The notes beneath the pieces were generated by a model. That model did no database searches and was not told the origin of the DNA. It saw nothing but the letters and a program-made list of their open reading frames with translations. Shown here in pieces: positions 14,001 through 24,671 of a stretch of DNA of 64,000 bases (positions are counted from its first letter, which is position 1; each line of letters begins with the position of its first letter). Both the position numbers and the translations under genes were made by a program. Source of the stretch: Zarea fungicola (taxonomy: Eukaryota > Ascomycota > Sordariomycetes > Hypocreales > Cordycipitaceae); contig FWCC01000090.1 of the NCBI GenBank assembly GCA_900169235.1, positions 62,001 through 126,000 of the forward strand, read 5' to 3'.

Positions 14001-14512
14001 CTGCCACGCCGTTGAATGATGATGACGCCCAAGATGATGGAAAGGACTTCTTTCGTTCGGCAAGCGTGGTGGGGAGTATGGCGAGTGGAAAGGGGATACC
14101 GAGAAAACCTGTCCCCGTGCCAATTACAGTCATCAAGCATGTTGACGAAGGAACGGCAGAGCACGATACCACGCCTGTTTTACACGCTACCTCGACTTTT
14201 GCGGCGCAACAGAATCTGCGACTACACGAAAAAGGTGCACATAATGATAATAATAATCATGTTGTTAGCGACCCATTGACGACGGAACTACTAGATGCGG
14301 AACTTGAAAACATCGAGGACGGCGGTAAGCCGCTCGTGGCGATGCCGCTGTCTACCACCCCCCCGTCGGGCCCGACTATGGATGACGATGATGATTTCTC
14401 AGGATGGATGGATGAGTCGTCGCAGCAACCCGACGAAGAAGAGGAGGAAAAGGCCCGAGTAGCCACTGCACAGAATCGCGCAGAGGAGTTGTTGCAAGCG
14501 ACTGTCGCGTAA
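11049..14512 (+). CDS. TEX2: TEX2/Nvj2-like SMP-domain lipid transfer protein
   Basis: Exons 11049-11614 and 11701-14512 (intron 11615-11700) give 1125 residues; the join restores FYVVLRHGHLMLFDDEEQL, a conserved part of the PH-like domain. The N-terminus has one hydrophobic membrane segment (about residues 4-30, LLVAYIVGGVTFVPLLVALV). A PH-like region follows at about 180-310, then an SMP-LTD lipid-transfer domain at about 312-505 (SRWLNAMIGRIFLSLYRT ... FAETLVQPFWDDVPFF). The C-terminal half is disordered and Ser/Pro-rich and ends in an acidic tail. Family members sit in the ER and move lipids at ER contact sites with the vacuole or other organelles. It runs tail-to-tail with REV3. Identity is secure from the domain sequence; the exact contact site is not predictable. 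Confidence 0.9.
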
Positions 14513-14930
14513 TAAGCATTTGTAACTGTCTCTTTTTTGTACATGTAAATTATGATACACACACATAACACGCAACACATTAGGTTTTACACTGAAAAAT
14601 GGGAAATTCATGGCTGGAACGAGGCGTTTGCAAGGTCGACTGACCACGACATTATCACCAGGTCGTCCTTTTTCTGTCAGTTTTTATTAGCTTGGAGAAA
14701 TTTGGGTAGAAGAAAAATAATATTTCTACAGGCCACTCACTGCATGAAATTAAACACTGATGAGCGATTTGCGTAGTTGGTCAGTTAGCGTGATGTAATT
14801 TTTATTCAACCTCCAAGCCTTCATATTAAGTCCAGTACAAAAAAACTCCTCGCTCGCCATGCTAAGAATTTCACAGGTAATGCCACCCAAAAAAATGCTG
14901 CCTCCATTTCGCATCTTACAAAACTAACAT
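14513..14930. other. Convergent 3' intergenic region TEX2/REV3
   Basis: This stretch lies between two stop codons that face each other. It is AT-rich and contains no coding signal, only presumed 3' UTRs of both genes. Confidence 0.6.
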
Positions 14931-17900
14931 CTACCACTCCAAATCCCTCAACCTGAGAGCCTCCGTCAGACTCGTCAACACGGGCAACGTATTCGCCCTC
15001 TCAGCCACCACCTTGCTCCTCTGCCGCATCCGCGACCAAAATACGGGGCAGTCTTTACTATCGCAGTGCACATCGTCGAGCGGCGCCAACCCCATGCAGC
15101 TGCGGCACAGCGCGAGAAGCTCCTGGTACTTGTTCTCCTCCGTCGTGAGCTTCGTCTGCAGCGCCAGCAGCGACGTCGACGCCGATCTCCGACAACGCGG
15201 ACACAGAGCCGTCGTGTGCGCACCGACCGCCGACGCCGCAGCCGCCGCCGTTCCAGACCTCAGCGCCGTCATCGCAGCGACAGAGGCCTCGCGCAGGAAC
15301 TTGACGCCGCAGACAAGACAGTGCGTCGACCGCATGTACGACTCCAGCGTCGTGCGCTTGCCGCCCGCCGCACCGGGTGCCCTCTGGTAGATGCGCTGCA
15401 CCTTGGGCATCTCGTCGTACCACTGGCGCACATTGGCACCCACGAGGTTGAAGATGCGCTCCAGCGGCGGGATCAGGTTCTTGCCAATGTAGTACTCGGC
15501 GTCGAGCTGCCAGTGCGGGTTCGCGAGGAGCTCCTCGGGCGCCACGCAGCGGTCAATGAGGCGGGCGCCCGGCGCGCCGGTGATGACGACGTACGGCACG
15601 CGCTCCCCGTATTGTGGCTCCGCGCGGGCGTCCTCGAGCATCTTCCTCGCGCTGATGAGGGCGCCTGCTGGCGGCGGGCCCTTGTCCGAGTAGCTGCCCA
15701 GGCGCACCTCGCGCGCAAAGCAGAAATCCTGCACGCTGACGGTGCCGCGCATGATCTTGTTGCACTGTGCTTGGAAATAGGCCTTGATCTGGCTCAGGTC
15801 GGCTGTTTCAAAAAGCATACGCAGCGCCTTTTCCTCGATTTTCTGCTCTGCCGGCGTGCCGTCACGCCGGACCGTCTCTATGCCCTTGGCATCAAACACA
15901 GGCTTGGCTTGGTCCTTGGTCTCGTACATGTAGCCCACGTAACGCTTCTTCGTCTGAAGTACACATGGGAGATAGACCTTTTCGAATTTGAGCTTGACCG
16001 GCCGTGGGTTCATTTTGGTAATTGCCTGCGCTATTTCGTTGCCAATGTCAAAGGCCTGATCTTTTGTGCGACCTTTCAAGTAGATGAACAGGCTGTCTGT
16101 GTCGCCATATACAACCTCGGCGCCCCATTTCTCAACAGAGTGTATGTACGCAATGGAGCGCTCAAGCGTTTCTCGCGCAGTCTGCACAATACTGTCTGCG
16201 ATTTCAGAACATGGCATGCGGCCGGAAAACGAGGCAGATGTATAGCCATAGGTGACGTTGGCAAGAAGCTTCAATGCCAGCTGTCTGTTGTTGAGGAGCT
16301 GTTGCAGTGTTTTGTCGTCCTTGTCTTCCTTCATGCCGCTCTTAACCATAACTCTCGTCTCCAAAATCTCAGTCAGCATCTTGGCAAGCAGCGATTTGCG
16401 AATCTCGGCCTTGACAAACATCATGCCGTTGGGTGCAATGTTGATGTAGTCCTGCAGCAACGCCATCAGACCAGCCTGCCGTTTGTATTCCATGAACCCC
16501 ATCTTACTTGCGCCACGCCAATTGACGATACGGCCAAGAAACGTCGAGTAGCAATAGTTGTACGCAATCATCACACTGGGGTACAGGCTCTGGAAATCCA
16601 GAACGAGTAACGGGCTGCTGTAGAAACCGCTTTGTGGCTCCATGACAAGAGGCAGGCATTCTAGCGCATTCTGACTACCGACTTGCTTCTTGCTCGGCGA
16701 AATGAGCAGGAAGTTCTCAGGCTTTGCGATGCGGAACATGATGGACTCTACCTTGAACTGTGAGCCGCGAGAGAAGACAGAGAAGAAATCAACACCAAGC
16801 AGTCTAGCCTGTTCGCTGGTCCTTGGAATAAGCTCGTTGGCTTCCAGAATCCGCAAGTCAATCTTGGTACGGCTCTGAAAATACCGGAGAAGCTTGGAAA
16901 GATCGTGAGGTTTGCCACTTTTGTACCACGCCGTCAGAGTCTTATATGGCACATGAGGCACGCGTTGATGAAGCAGATGCCAAGCTACATTTTCCATGGT
17001 ATACTGCAAAAGGTTGAGTTCTCCACGCATTGCTCTCCAAATGTTGATCATGTGGCGACCCGTGACACGAATGGTCGATGTAGTGTTGAAGCCCCAGCGG
17101 TCACTCTGCTTGCCGAATCTGCCATGCGATTGAGACTTGACTCTCGACAGCTCATCGCAGAGATTGTAGTCGTATTTCAGTCTGGCTCTCTCCATCAAGA
17201 AGCCCCATGATCCACCATGAACTTCATATCCAGTGAGAATATCGGGATCGAGTTCTTTAACAACATCAACAAGGTGGATAAGCAAGTCTAGCTCAGAGTG
17301 CTCTTCAATGACTTCGACCTTGGAGGCTTTGCGGATGCGTTTCACAGTGTCATCTTCGGACCCCAGTACAATAATACCAGATATGACACCATCGTCGTCG
17401 TTTTGTGATGCATAGGTGACTTCATCGCCCTTGCATGACCAAAATATGCATTGTACTTGGTCCTCTTCCGGATTTGGTACCAGTTTCGCTCGTGTGTTTA
17501 CATGGACTTCAAGGCTCATGGTGCTCATGTATTGTACTTCGTGCTGTACACTTGTAGACTTACGCTGCTGCGTATACTTGTAGCCATGCTTGTTCTTTGG
17601 TGTTGGACCGTCAATTTGAGATAGATATTTGCTGCGGCGCTGGGCAAAATTTTGTGGGCTCTGCTGTAATCTTGCAACCTTCTCCTGCTCCTCAATCTCA
17701 AGCCATGTCGCTACTTCGACAAATGTGGGAGGAGGAGTGCCAATCTCCCATGTCCGTATGCTGCATCTCTTTCTTTGCCTTTCCAGTGCCAAATCAGTCG
17801 GTAGAGCGACAACTTCTGCAGGGTTCCCGCTGTCCTTGTCGCCAAAGTCAAAAGCCGGCAGATATGGCAGTGTATCGCCCACCAAGCGAAACTCTCGGCC

Positions 17901-20046
17901 AGCATATTCCCTGCTTCTAGCAGGAACGTCCTTGTTGTTGCCGTAGAAAGGATCCCGGTACAGAACATCGGGCACATTGTAATGCCCCATTGAGTTGGCA
18001 TCATCAGGTGGTGGTGGAAGACATGCATATACTAGAGTCGGACGTAAAGATGCATCCGCAATTGCCTGTGGAATCTTGTCTGTATCATTATTACTGCCGG
18101 GGTAGCCAATACTAGTCTGGGAGCCTGAGAAGGGCTGCGAGGATGGGAATATGAACCCATGGTTACCAGATGATGCAATACTAGATTGAATGATAGGCTG
18201 GGACCTTTCGGGAAGACCAATGTCGCTGGCCTGCGACGCAGATGGCTTGCTTCGCTGGCTCAAGCGCAACTTTGTGTCGGGATCATTCTGGTTCTTGACA
18301 ATTGCAAAATTGAGCGTTGGGTTCGGTGTAAATGACGTGTCGGGGTTCTTCATCGGCGGTGAAGATGGCAGGTTGAAGGTTGCTCTTCGCTCTTGTGTCT
18401 TTGCTGGGCTGAGGCGATTTGGCTTCGCCCGCTTCGAAATCATGTCAGACCATAGTCCAGAGCCAGAACGCTTCAGCTCGCGTTTTTCCGGTTGTGGAGG
18501 ATTGCTGTATCTAGACCTGCCAATGAAGCCCCCATTCTCGGCTGCGTTGATAATGGTGGCTGATACTGGCAGAACCGGCGGTCGACCAGTTCTGCATCCG
18601 CTCAGACAGATCCCAGGAACAAGTTCGTGCAATGGCTTCTCTTCAGACGTCGCAGAGTCGACCATGGAATCATGATGGCCTACATCTGGGTCCGAGTCAT
18701 TTTCTTCGTCGGCCATTAATTGCTGCAGAGCCTCATCGTCCGACTCTTGCAGATAAAAGGATTCGTCGGCAGCATGTACTTGCAGTGCTTTCTTTTCATC
18801 GACCTCAATACTGCTTGCGGGATCAATACCTGTCACTGAGACTTCTGCTAAGAGACCAAGCGCTGGCATGAGACTTGATGGATGTAAATCCTCCACTGAC
18901 TGCAGAACTGTATTTACCGTCTCCTCAAACTCAACTGGTGAAACAAACTTTTCAAAGGTCGGGACTTCACCGCCGATATTTTCATGATCAGCTGATGCTA
19001 GTTCTGCAATCTTCTGTTTGAATTCATCTTCATGAATCCAGGCTTGTGAGAGGGACGCTCGTGGCTCTGCAGACATTGGAATGAGAGCTTCGGGTGGGAA
19101 TGGCGTACTACCACGTTTGATGTCGGGCATGCGCCGCTTTCGCCGTGCCGATTCATCTTTCCAGAGACCGGCCATACTATGCACAAGCTTTATATCATGT
19201 GGCAATGGGTTAATGCGCTCGACAAAATCATGATGCAGCTGCCGTTCTTTCACAAGATTTCTGTTTGTAATATCCTGAACGCATATATCCACTTCAATCG
19301 AGCAGTGACTAACACGGGGCAGCTTTTCATCGTCCGTTATGCGCCCTGGGGGTATTGACAAGTTATGCCACAGATGCGAAGAGTTGCTGCCGTCATCATG
19401 AGCTGGAACTGGGGCACGGAATACTGTCCGCGATGCGTCCAGGTAGTCACAGCCGAACAAGTTGTAATCGATCATAAACTGAGACAGGTACTGCAAGTGC
19501 GCTTCATATGGCTGAAATTTTTGTTTCATAATCGCACCCTGTTGAAGTAAATCGGCCAGCCGCGTCATAACCATTGGGTTAAACATGTAGATTTTGAGAA
19601 AGAATCGGTATCCAACATGGTAGCCATAAAATGGGACACCTTTGACGAGGGTGATGCGCGCGACAAATCTCGCATTCAGGCCCTGCTCATCTCGGCGGAA
19701 GCTCACAGCCAGAGCATGGTCAATTGAGAGATGAAGTCGGTATATGAAGGATCCAACTGGATGCAAGTTAATATGACTGTAAAACAGTCTGCGACGCTCA
19801 TAGCATACCTTCGTCCTGGGAAAGACCACCTTCATATTCAACAAACAAATATGGAAATGCGCCATGCACATGCGCGCACACTTTCTGGCCTGTTTCTGTA
19901 GATCCAAAAATACGGATGACGGGAACTTTGGGGCCTTTGGCCGCTTGTGAAGGTCGGATATCATTGCGAAGCTGTGGGTCATATATAGTTGGCGTGGCCT
20001 GGTAACTGTCGATGCAGTTCAGTCTGACGCGGAACAAGTCCATCAT
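14931..20046 (-). CDS. REV3: DNA polymerase zeta catalytic subunit Rev3
   Basis: Exons on the minus strand are 20046-19809 and 19756-14931, with a 52-nt intron (19757-19808) that joins ...GGLSQDE to [13 protein letters not shown]; the product is 1687 residues. It extends mismatched or lesion-blocked primer ends in translesion synthesis. The N-terminus ([16 protein letters not shown]) is the conserved Rev3 start. Family B motifs are intact: motif [16 protein letters not shown] near residue 1132, motif [21 protein letters not shown], and motif C YGDTDSLF near 1296. The C-terminus carries two cysteine clusters: CxxC...CxxC from about 1557, and CRSC...C...C near 1631, which in the family binds a 4Fe-4S cluster and the Rev7/Pol31-Pol32 partners. 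A long disordered stretch lies between the N-terminal and polymerase parts. The start could also be the next Met at 20043. Confidence 0.95.
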
Positions 20047-20409
20047 GCCCAACAGGTAAATCCATCTGATTTCATAATGCGTCGGAACCAGGTTTTAGAA
20101 ACAGGTTAATTTCGTGATTTAAGTGAAGCTACTCCAGCTGGCAGTTCGCACTCATGAACTGGTCGCAAGCATAGCGCCGCGCCACCAGACGCGACAGGCA
20201 ACAATCAGCGGGTGACCCACATCGCGAAAGCACGTGATGATAGTCACCTTATCGGCTCATGCTGTCTATGCTTTTGATGTTGCGAAAGCATCGTCTTGAC
20301 ACTGCTCTGCGAAATACATAGACCTTGCGCCGCTCTGTGTGTATTGGCTCGGGTCGGTTGTTTTCCTTTTCCTTCCAAGTCAGATCGCGTTGTCAGCTAT
20401 CCCTGCGCC
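20047..20409. promoter_or_regulatory. Divergent promoter REV3/SLU7
   Basis: The 363 bp between the two start codons must drive REV3 leftwards and SLU7 rightwards. It contains a CACGTG palindrome at 20231-20236 (context aagCACGTGatg), a site type bound by bHLH factors such as Cbf1. I see no TATA box at a convincing place. Confidence 0.45.
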
Positions 20410-21804
20410 ATGCCTCCCCCACCACCGCGAAAGCCTGATACGGGCGCAGCCGGCGCCGCGAATAAGGAAGAAAATATCTACATTCCGTCCTTCATTAGCA
20501 AGAAGCCCTTTTATGCCGGCGATGAAGCCGACGACGATGCCGATTACTTGAAGCATCAGCGCCGCGAAGAAAAGAAAGAGTCCTCGAAATGGTACGATCG
20601 CGGCAGGAAGGCAGGCCCCGCCGCGACCAAGTATCGCAAAGGCGCCTGCGAGAACTGCGGTGCCATGACACATAAAGCAAGGGACTGCCTCAGTCGTCCG
20701 CGGGCAAAGGGAGCCAAGTGGACCGGCAAAGATATTCAGGCCGACGACATCATCCAGGACGTTAATCTTAGTTGGGACGCCAAGCGTGATCGCTGGAACG
20801 GCTACGATGCCAAAGAATACCGGCATGTTGTGGAAAACTACAACGAAATGGAAAATCTGAGAAAGACGGCGCAAAAAAATGCTAGCGCGGACGACGAGGA
20901 GGACGACGGCGACAAGTACGCAGAGGAAAATGATATGAGCAAGCATCAAAGCACAGCCACGCGCCAGCTGCGCATACGAGAAGATACTGCCAAGTATCTG
21001 CTCAATTTAGATCTGGAATCTGCAAAATACGACCCGAAAACGCGATCCTTGGTCGATGGTGGCGCAACTGCCGATAAAGCGGCAGACTTGTATGCCGAAG
21101 AAGGTTTCATGAGATCCTCTGGTGATGCTGGTGAATTTGAAAAGGCACAGAGATTAGCATGGGAGGCACAGGAAAGGAGTGGCGATACGTCTTTGCATAT
21201 GCAGGCAAACCCCACTGCCGGAGCATTCCTGCGTAAGCAAGAGGCTGAACAGGAGGAGAGATTGCGAGCTGCCAGAGAGAAGCTACTCGCCGACAAGTAC
21301 GGTGGCGACGGACAAAAGGCCATGCCAAGCTCCCTGCGCCACATGATGATTGCCGAGTCGGAAAGCTTTGTTGAGTACGATGAGGCAGGACTCATCAAGG
21401 GCGCTCCAAAGAAGGAGGCAAAGTCAAAATACAAGGAGGATGTCTTGGTCAACAACCACACTTCCGTATGGGGAAGCTGGTGGGCCGGGTTCAAATGGGG
21501 ATATTCTTGCTGTCATTCCTTTATCAAGAACAGCTATTGTACTGGAGAGGATGGCAAATTGGCATGGGAGGTGGCTGAGCGGCAGCGAACAGGCGCCAAC
21601 CTGGCAGATGCAGAACCAGACCAAGAAACAGGGGCGGGTGATGATGCAGTCGAAGCCAAATCAGAGGAAGAGAAACCGAAGAAGAGAAGTCGAGAAGAGA
21701 TGATGAATGGTGTTACGGAGGAGGAAATGGAAGAATATCGTCGTAAGAGAACCGTGGCGGCAGATCCCATGGCAAAATATCTGGGCAAGGACGAGCTTTT
21801 ATAG
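20410..21804 (+). CDS. SLU7: Pre-mRNA splicing factor Slu7
   Basis: This is a single-exon gene of 464 residues, starting at the ATG at 20410 (gcgccATGcc). Slu7 acts in the second catalytic step of splicing, helping choose and dock the 3' splice site. The protein has the usual N-terminal [15 protein letters not shown] motif, a CCHC zinc knuckle at about residues 80-93 ([14 protein letters not shown]), the conserved [22 protein letters not shown] block, and a conserved C-terminal segment (TSVWGSWW ... [17 protein letters not shown]). The tail holds a basic KKRSRE cluster likely to serve nuclear import. All features match the family length and order. Confidence 0.95.
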   Translation: MPPPPPRKPDTGAAGAANKEENIYIPSFISKKPFYAGDEADDDADYLKHQRREEKKESSKWYDRGRKAGPAATKYRKGACENCGAMTHKARDCLSRPRAKGAKWTGKDIQADDIIQDVNLSWDAKRDRWNGYDAKEYRHVVENYNEMENLRKTAQKNASADDEEDDGDKYAEENDMSKHQSTATRQLRIREDTAKYLLNLDLESAKYDPKTRSLVDGGATADKAADLYAEEGFMRSSGDAGEFEKAQRLAWEAQERSGDTSLHMQANPTAGAFLRKQEAEQEERLRAAREKLLADKYGGDGQKAMPSSLRHMMIAESESFVEYDEAGLIKGAPKKEAKSKYKEDVLVNNHTSVWGSWWAGFKWGYSCCHSFIKNSYCTGEDGKLAWEVAERQRTGANLADAEPDQETGAGDDAVEAKSEEEKPKKRSREEMMNGVTEEEMEEYRRKRTVAADPMAKYLGKDELL

Positions 21805-22080
21805 TTTCATAAAGTGTACATAGCATCATGATATAAAGATACCAATTATTTTTTCCAACAGCATCAAAGGCTGCACAAAGTCACAACACACGCGACACGT
21901 CAAGTCATTCAAGGGGTAATCACATTTCATGTACAGTATTCTGCTGTTAATTCATTTCCATTTTTTATCCGTTTATAAACGCCCCGAGCTATGACAGGAA
22001 ATCCGTTTCCCAACTTCAAATGGCATTTTTGTTCAACAGTATTCGTGAAAAGAGTAATGGGTACCACGCAGGCACTACAT

Positions 22081-22870
22081 TTACTCCTCATCCTCCTCCT
22101 CCTCGTCGCCACCCTCAGCAGCGGCCTTGGCCTTCTTTCTGCGGACACGGCCGGGGCGGCCAGAGCCGAAGGGCGAGTTGAGAGCAAAGTCAATGTGCTT
22201 CTGGGAGTCGAGACGGACGATGAAAGAAGGAACGTTGACAATCTGCTTGCCGACGCGGATGTGGCGCTGGCGGATGAGAACACGGGCGTGGTGGATGGAC
22301 TTGGCGAGACCGAGCTTGTAGACGCAAGTCTGGAGACGACGCTCAAGGAAATCCTCGATCTTGAGGGCAAGAACGTAATCGAGCTTCATGCGGGACTCGT
22401 CGAGGACACCGACACGAACGAGACGGCGAATGAGGGCATTGCCTTCGAACAGACGCTTGGGGTCCTTCTCGTCGAGGGTAAGGAGCTGACTGCAGGTAGA
22501 CAACTTTGTTAGCGAAAAAATGCTCAAGGTCCAATCTTGAATCTCGCAAGAGCTGAGCTTACCGAGCAGCACGACGAATCTTGGACAGCGTCAGACCGAC
22601 ACGCCACACCTCACGCTTGTTGCGGAGGCCATACTCGCCAACGAGCTTCAGCTCGGCGTCACTATTACATCGCAAGTCAGTTTTTATGTCACATACGACG
22701 TAAACAGAGGCAAGCTCATGTTCAGTGGCCGGTGAATACTGACAGTCGGGCAGACTCGAAAGGTCTACGGGGGACACGAGAGGTCTTGGAGTGGGCGCGG
22801 GGAGCCATCCTGAATTGATAATGTTAGAGATGGAAAAACTTTGAAGATTGGCACGGCGTTCTGCACTCAC
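22081..22870 (-). CDS. RPS9: 40S ribosomal protein uS4 (S9)
   Basis: Coding exons on the minus strand are 22808-22744, 22661-22563 and 22489-22081, giving 190 residues, the normal eukaryotic S9 length. A further intron in the 5' UTR (22870-22810, gtgagt...tcag) ends one base before the ATG at 22808, so the annotated span includes that leader intron. The protein begins [20 protein letters not shown] and contains the S4 RNA-binding fold ([34 protein letters not shown]) and a basic/acidic tail ending EEEEDEE. It is part of the small-subunit body near the mRNA entry site. It is divergent from eL21 and probably co-regulated with it. Confidence 0.96.
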
Positions 22871-23250
22871 TTGTCTTTACTCCGGTGATGGATGCTGGAG
22901 ATTGAACTTTCTGCGCGGCTAGGTCCTGGGAAATCGTTAAAGGGCTGTGGGGACTGGGAATATTTTCTGGCAGAGCGGGTCACGTGTGCATAGTTTGGCG
23001 AACCCTAACTGGGGACGATACACGAGGGCGGATCCCACCAAACACATCCTGTGCCCTACTTTTCTGCTAGCGAGCCCGAGTCAAGTGGACAAGGGCAAAA
23101 AAAAAAAAGATTGTATTATCTAAGCATTGGAAGCCCACAAGCTGTTGCGCAAAATCAGTAGTCAATCCACTCGCGCTTTTGCTGTACTTTGTCAATCCAC
23201 GATCACCAACACCGAAACCCTCCGTGTAGTTCCGGGAATATTCAGACAAG
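22871..23250. promoter_or_regulatory. Shared promoter of uS4 and eL21
   Basis: Two ribosomal protein genes fire outward from this 380-bp gap. It carries ggtCACGTG at 22981-22986 and, 15 bp further, a telobox-like ACCCTAA at 23002-23008 within gaaccctaac. Teloboxes bound by Tbf1-type proteins are established elements of ribosomal protein promoters in many ascomycetes; their use here is inference. A poly-A run (23097-23109) follows. Confidence 0.55.
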
Positions 23251-23976
23251 ATGGGTCACTCCTACGGAAAGAGAGCGGGCACTCGCGTACGTTTTTGAAT
23301 TGGAATGCCGGCGAAGGGGAGGAATCATCGTTGTACTGACCGTTGCTGCAGTATGCCTTCAGCAGAGACTTCCGCAAGAAGGGAACGCTGCACATGACCA
23401 CATACCTGCGCCAGTACCGGTACGTTGCGATCGAATGGGGAGGGATTCTGTGCGAGAGGAGAAGGCGAATGGCTAACATGCGAATAGCGTCGGTGATATT
23501 GTCGATATCAAGGTCAACGGTGCCGTCCAGAAGGGGTAAGAAACCATCCCCCACCAGTCGAACGTTGAATTTGCGATTTGCGAGCGAACGAGATTTTTCT
23601 GTCTTTTGGCATCGACTGGGAACTGGAAACTAACGGGATATCTAGTATGCCCTTCAAGGTCTACCACGGCAAGACCGGTGTCGTCTACAACGTCACCAAG
23701 TCCTCTGTCGGCATCATCATCTACAAGAAGGTCAACCACCGCTACCTCGAGAAGCGCCTGAACATCCGTGTCGAGCACGTCCAGCCCTCGCGCTCCCGTG
23801 ACGACTTCCTCCGCCGTGTCAAGGAGAACGCCGAGAAGAAGAAGGCCGCCCGCGCCGCCGGCACCACCGTGACTGTCAAGCGTATCCCTCTCATGCCCCG
23901 TGAGGCCCGCACCGTCTCTCTCACTGACATCCCTCCGGAGACTGTTACCCCTCTGGCGTACGAGACTACGATTTAA
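23251..23976 (+). CDS. RPL21: 60S ribosomal protein eL21
   Basis: Four exons (23251-23286, 23352-23419, 23488-23535, 23646-23976) give 160 residues, the standard length. The spliced N-terminus reads MGHSYGKRAGTR-YAFSRDF, then TTYLRQYRVGDIVDIKVNGA, and the last exon encodes MPFKVYHGKTGVVYNVT, all typical of eL21. Three short introns packed into the first third of the gene, with a 36-nt first exon, follow the usual pattern for fungal ribosomal protein genes. The product sits in the large subunit at the 5S RNP/central protuberance region. It is divergent from uS4. Confidence 0.96.
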
Positions 23977-24671
23977 AAGAACTGGCTGGCTTGGGATATA
24001 CTGCGGTTGTTATTATTTTCTTGTGGTGTTCCGTCCGGATGGGAAAGATCTCAGCATGGCAGGGTCTGCATTTTGATGTCCATAGGGAATGAAACTTAAA
24101 AAAAAGACATCTACACACAAAAAAGCATGAAAATCGTTCCAAGGTGAAGCAGTTGCACGTGAAGTGATTGCCAGTGGCCTCTAGATCCTACGTTGTGGTG
24201 TATGGCCCACCTGTGGCAGAAGCCTGCCTTGTGTTTGTCTCAGCCTTGGCGCATGTACTAACGACTAGCGATACTCTGGACGGCACGTAACTAGTACTAA
24301 GTGCAAATCTATTTCTAGATTGCTGCGTGCGCAACTCACTACAAATAACGATGCGTCGCACGAGAACCGTAATGCGGTCTGGCAATCAACTCCGGCTTGG
24401 CACACTGCCCATGACTGTATGAATAATTCAAATATTCAGCAGCCAATAAAAGCTGAGCTTCACTGAGACATGAGAATGATCCGATCCGAAGGATGGAACA
24501 GGGATCCGTTGCCGCACATGCAGGACATCTTCCGATAGTTGCTCTCCCCCGCCTTGACCTTTTACCCTACATCTCTCTCATTTCCCAGAAAATATTACAG
24601 TTGCACAGCCAGTTTTTGTTTATTTAAGTACCCTTTACTTTCTATATATAAATTATTTTGCGATCGTAATA
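23977..24671. other. Intergenic region eL21/NLR gene
   Basis: No gene is visible. This 695-bp stretch is where the conserved MAT-flanking gene order ends and the accessory segment begins. The last 120 bp before the ATG at 24672 are AT-rich with a tatatataa run (24644-24652). Confidence 0.5.

Noticed and set aside
15066..16610. A 514-codon open frame on the plus strand.
   Set aside because: It lies entirely antisense to the conserved polymerase domain of REV3, is extremely Arg/His/Leu-rich and matches no family; it is a shadow of the GC-rich codon pattern of REV3.
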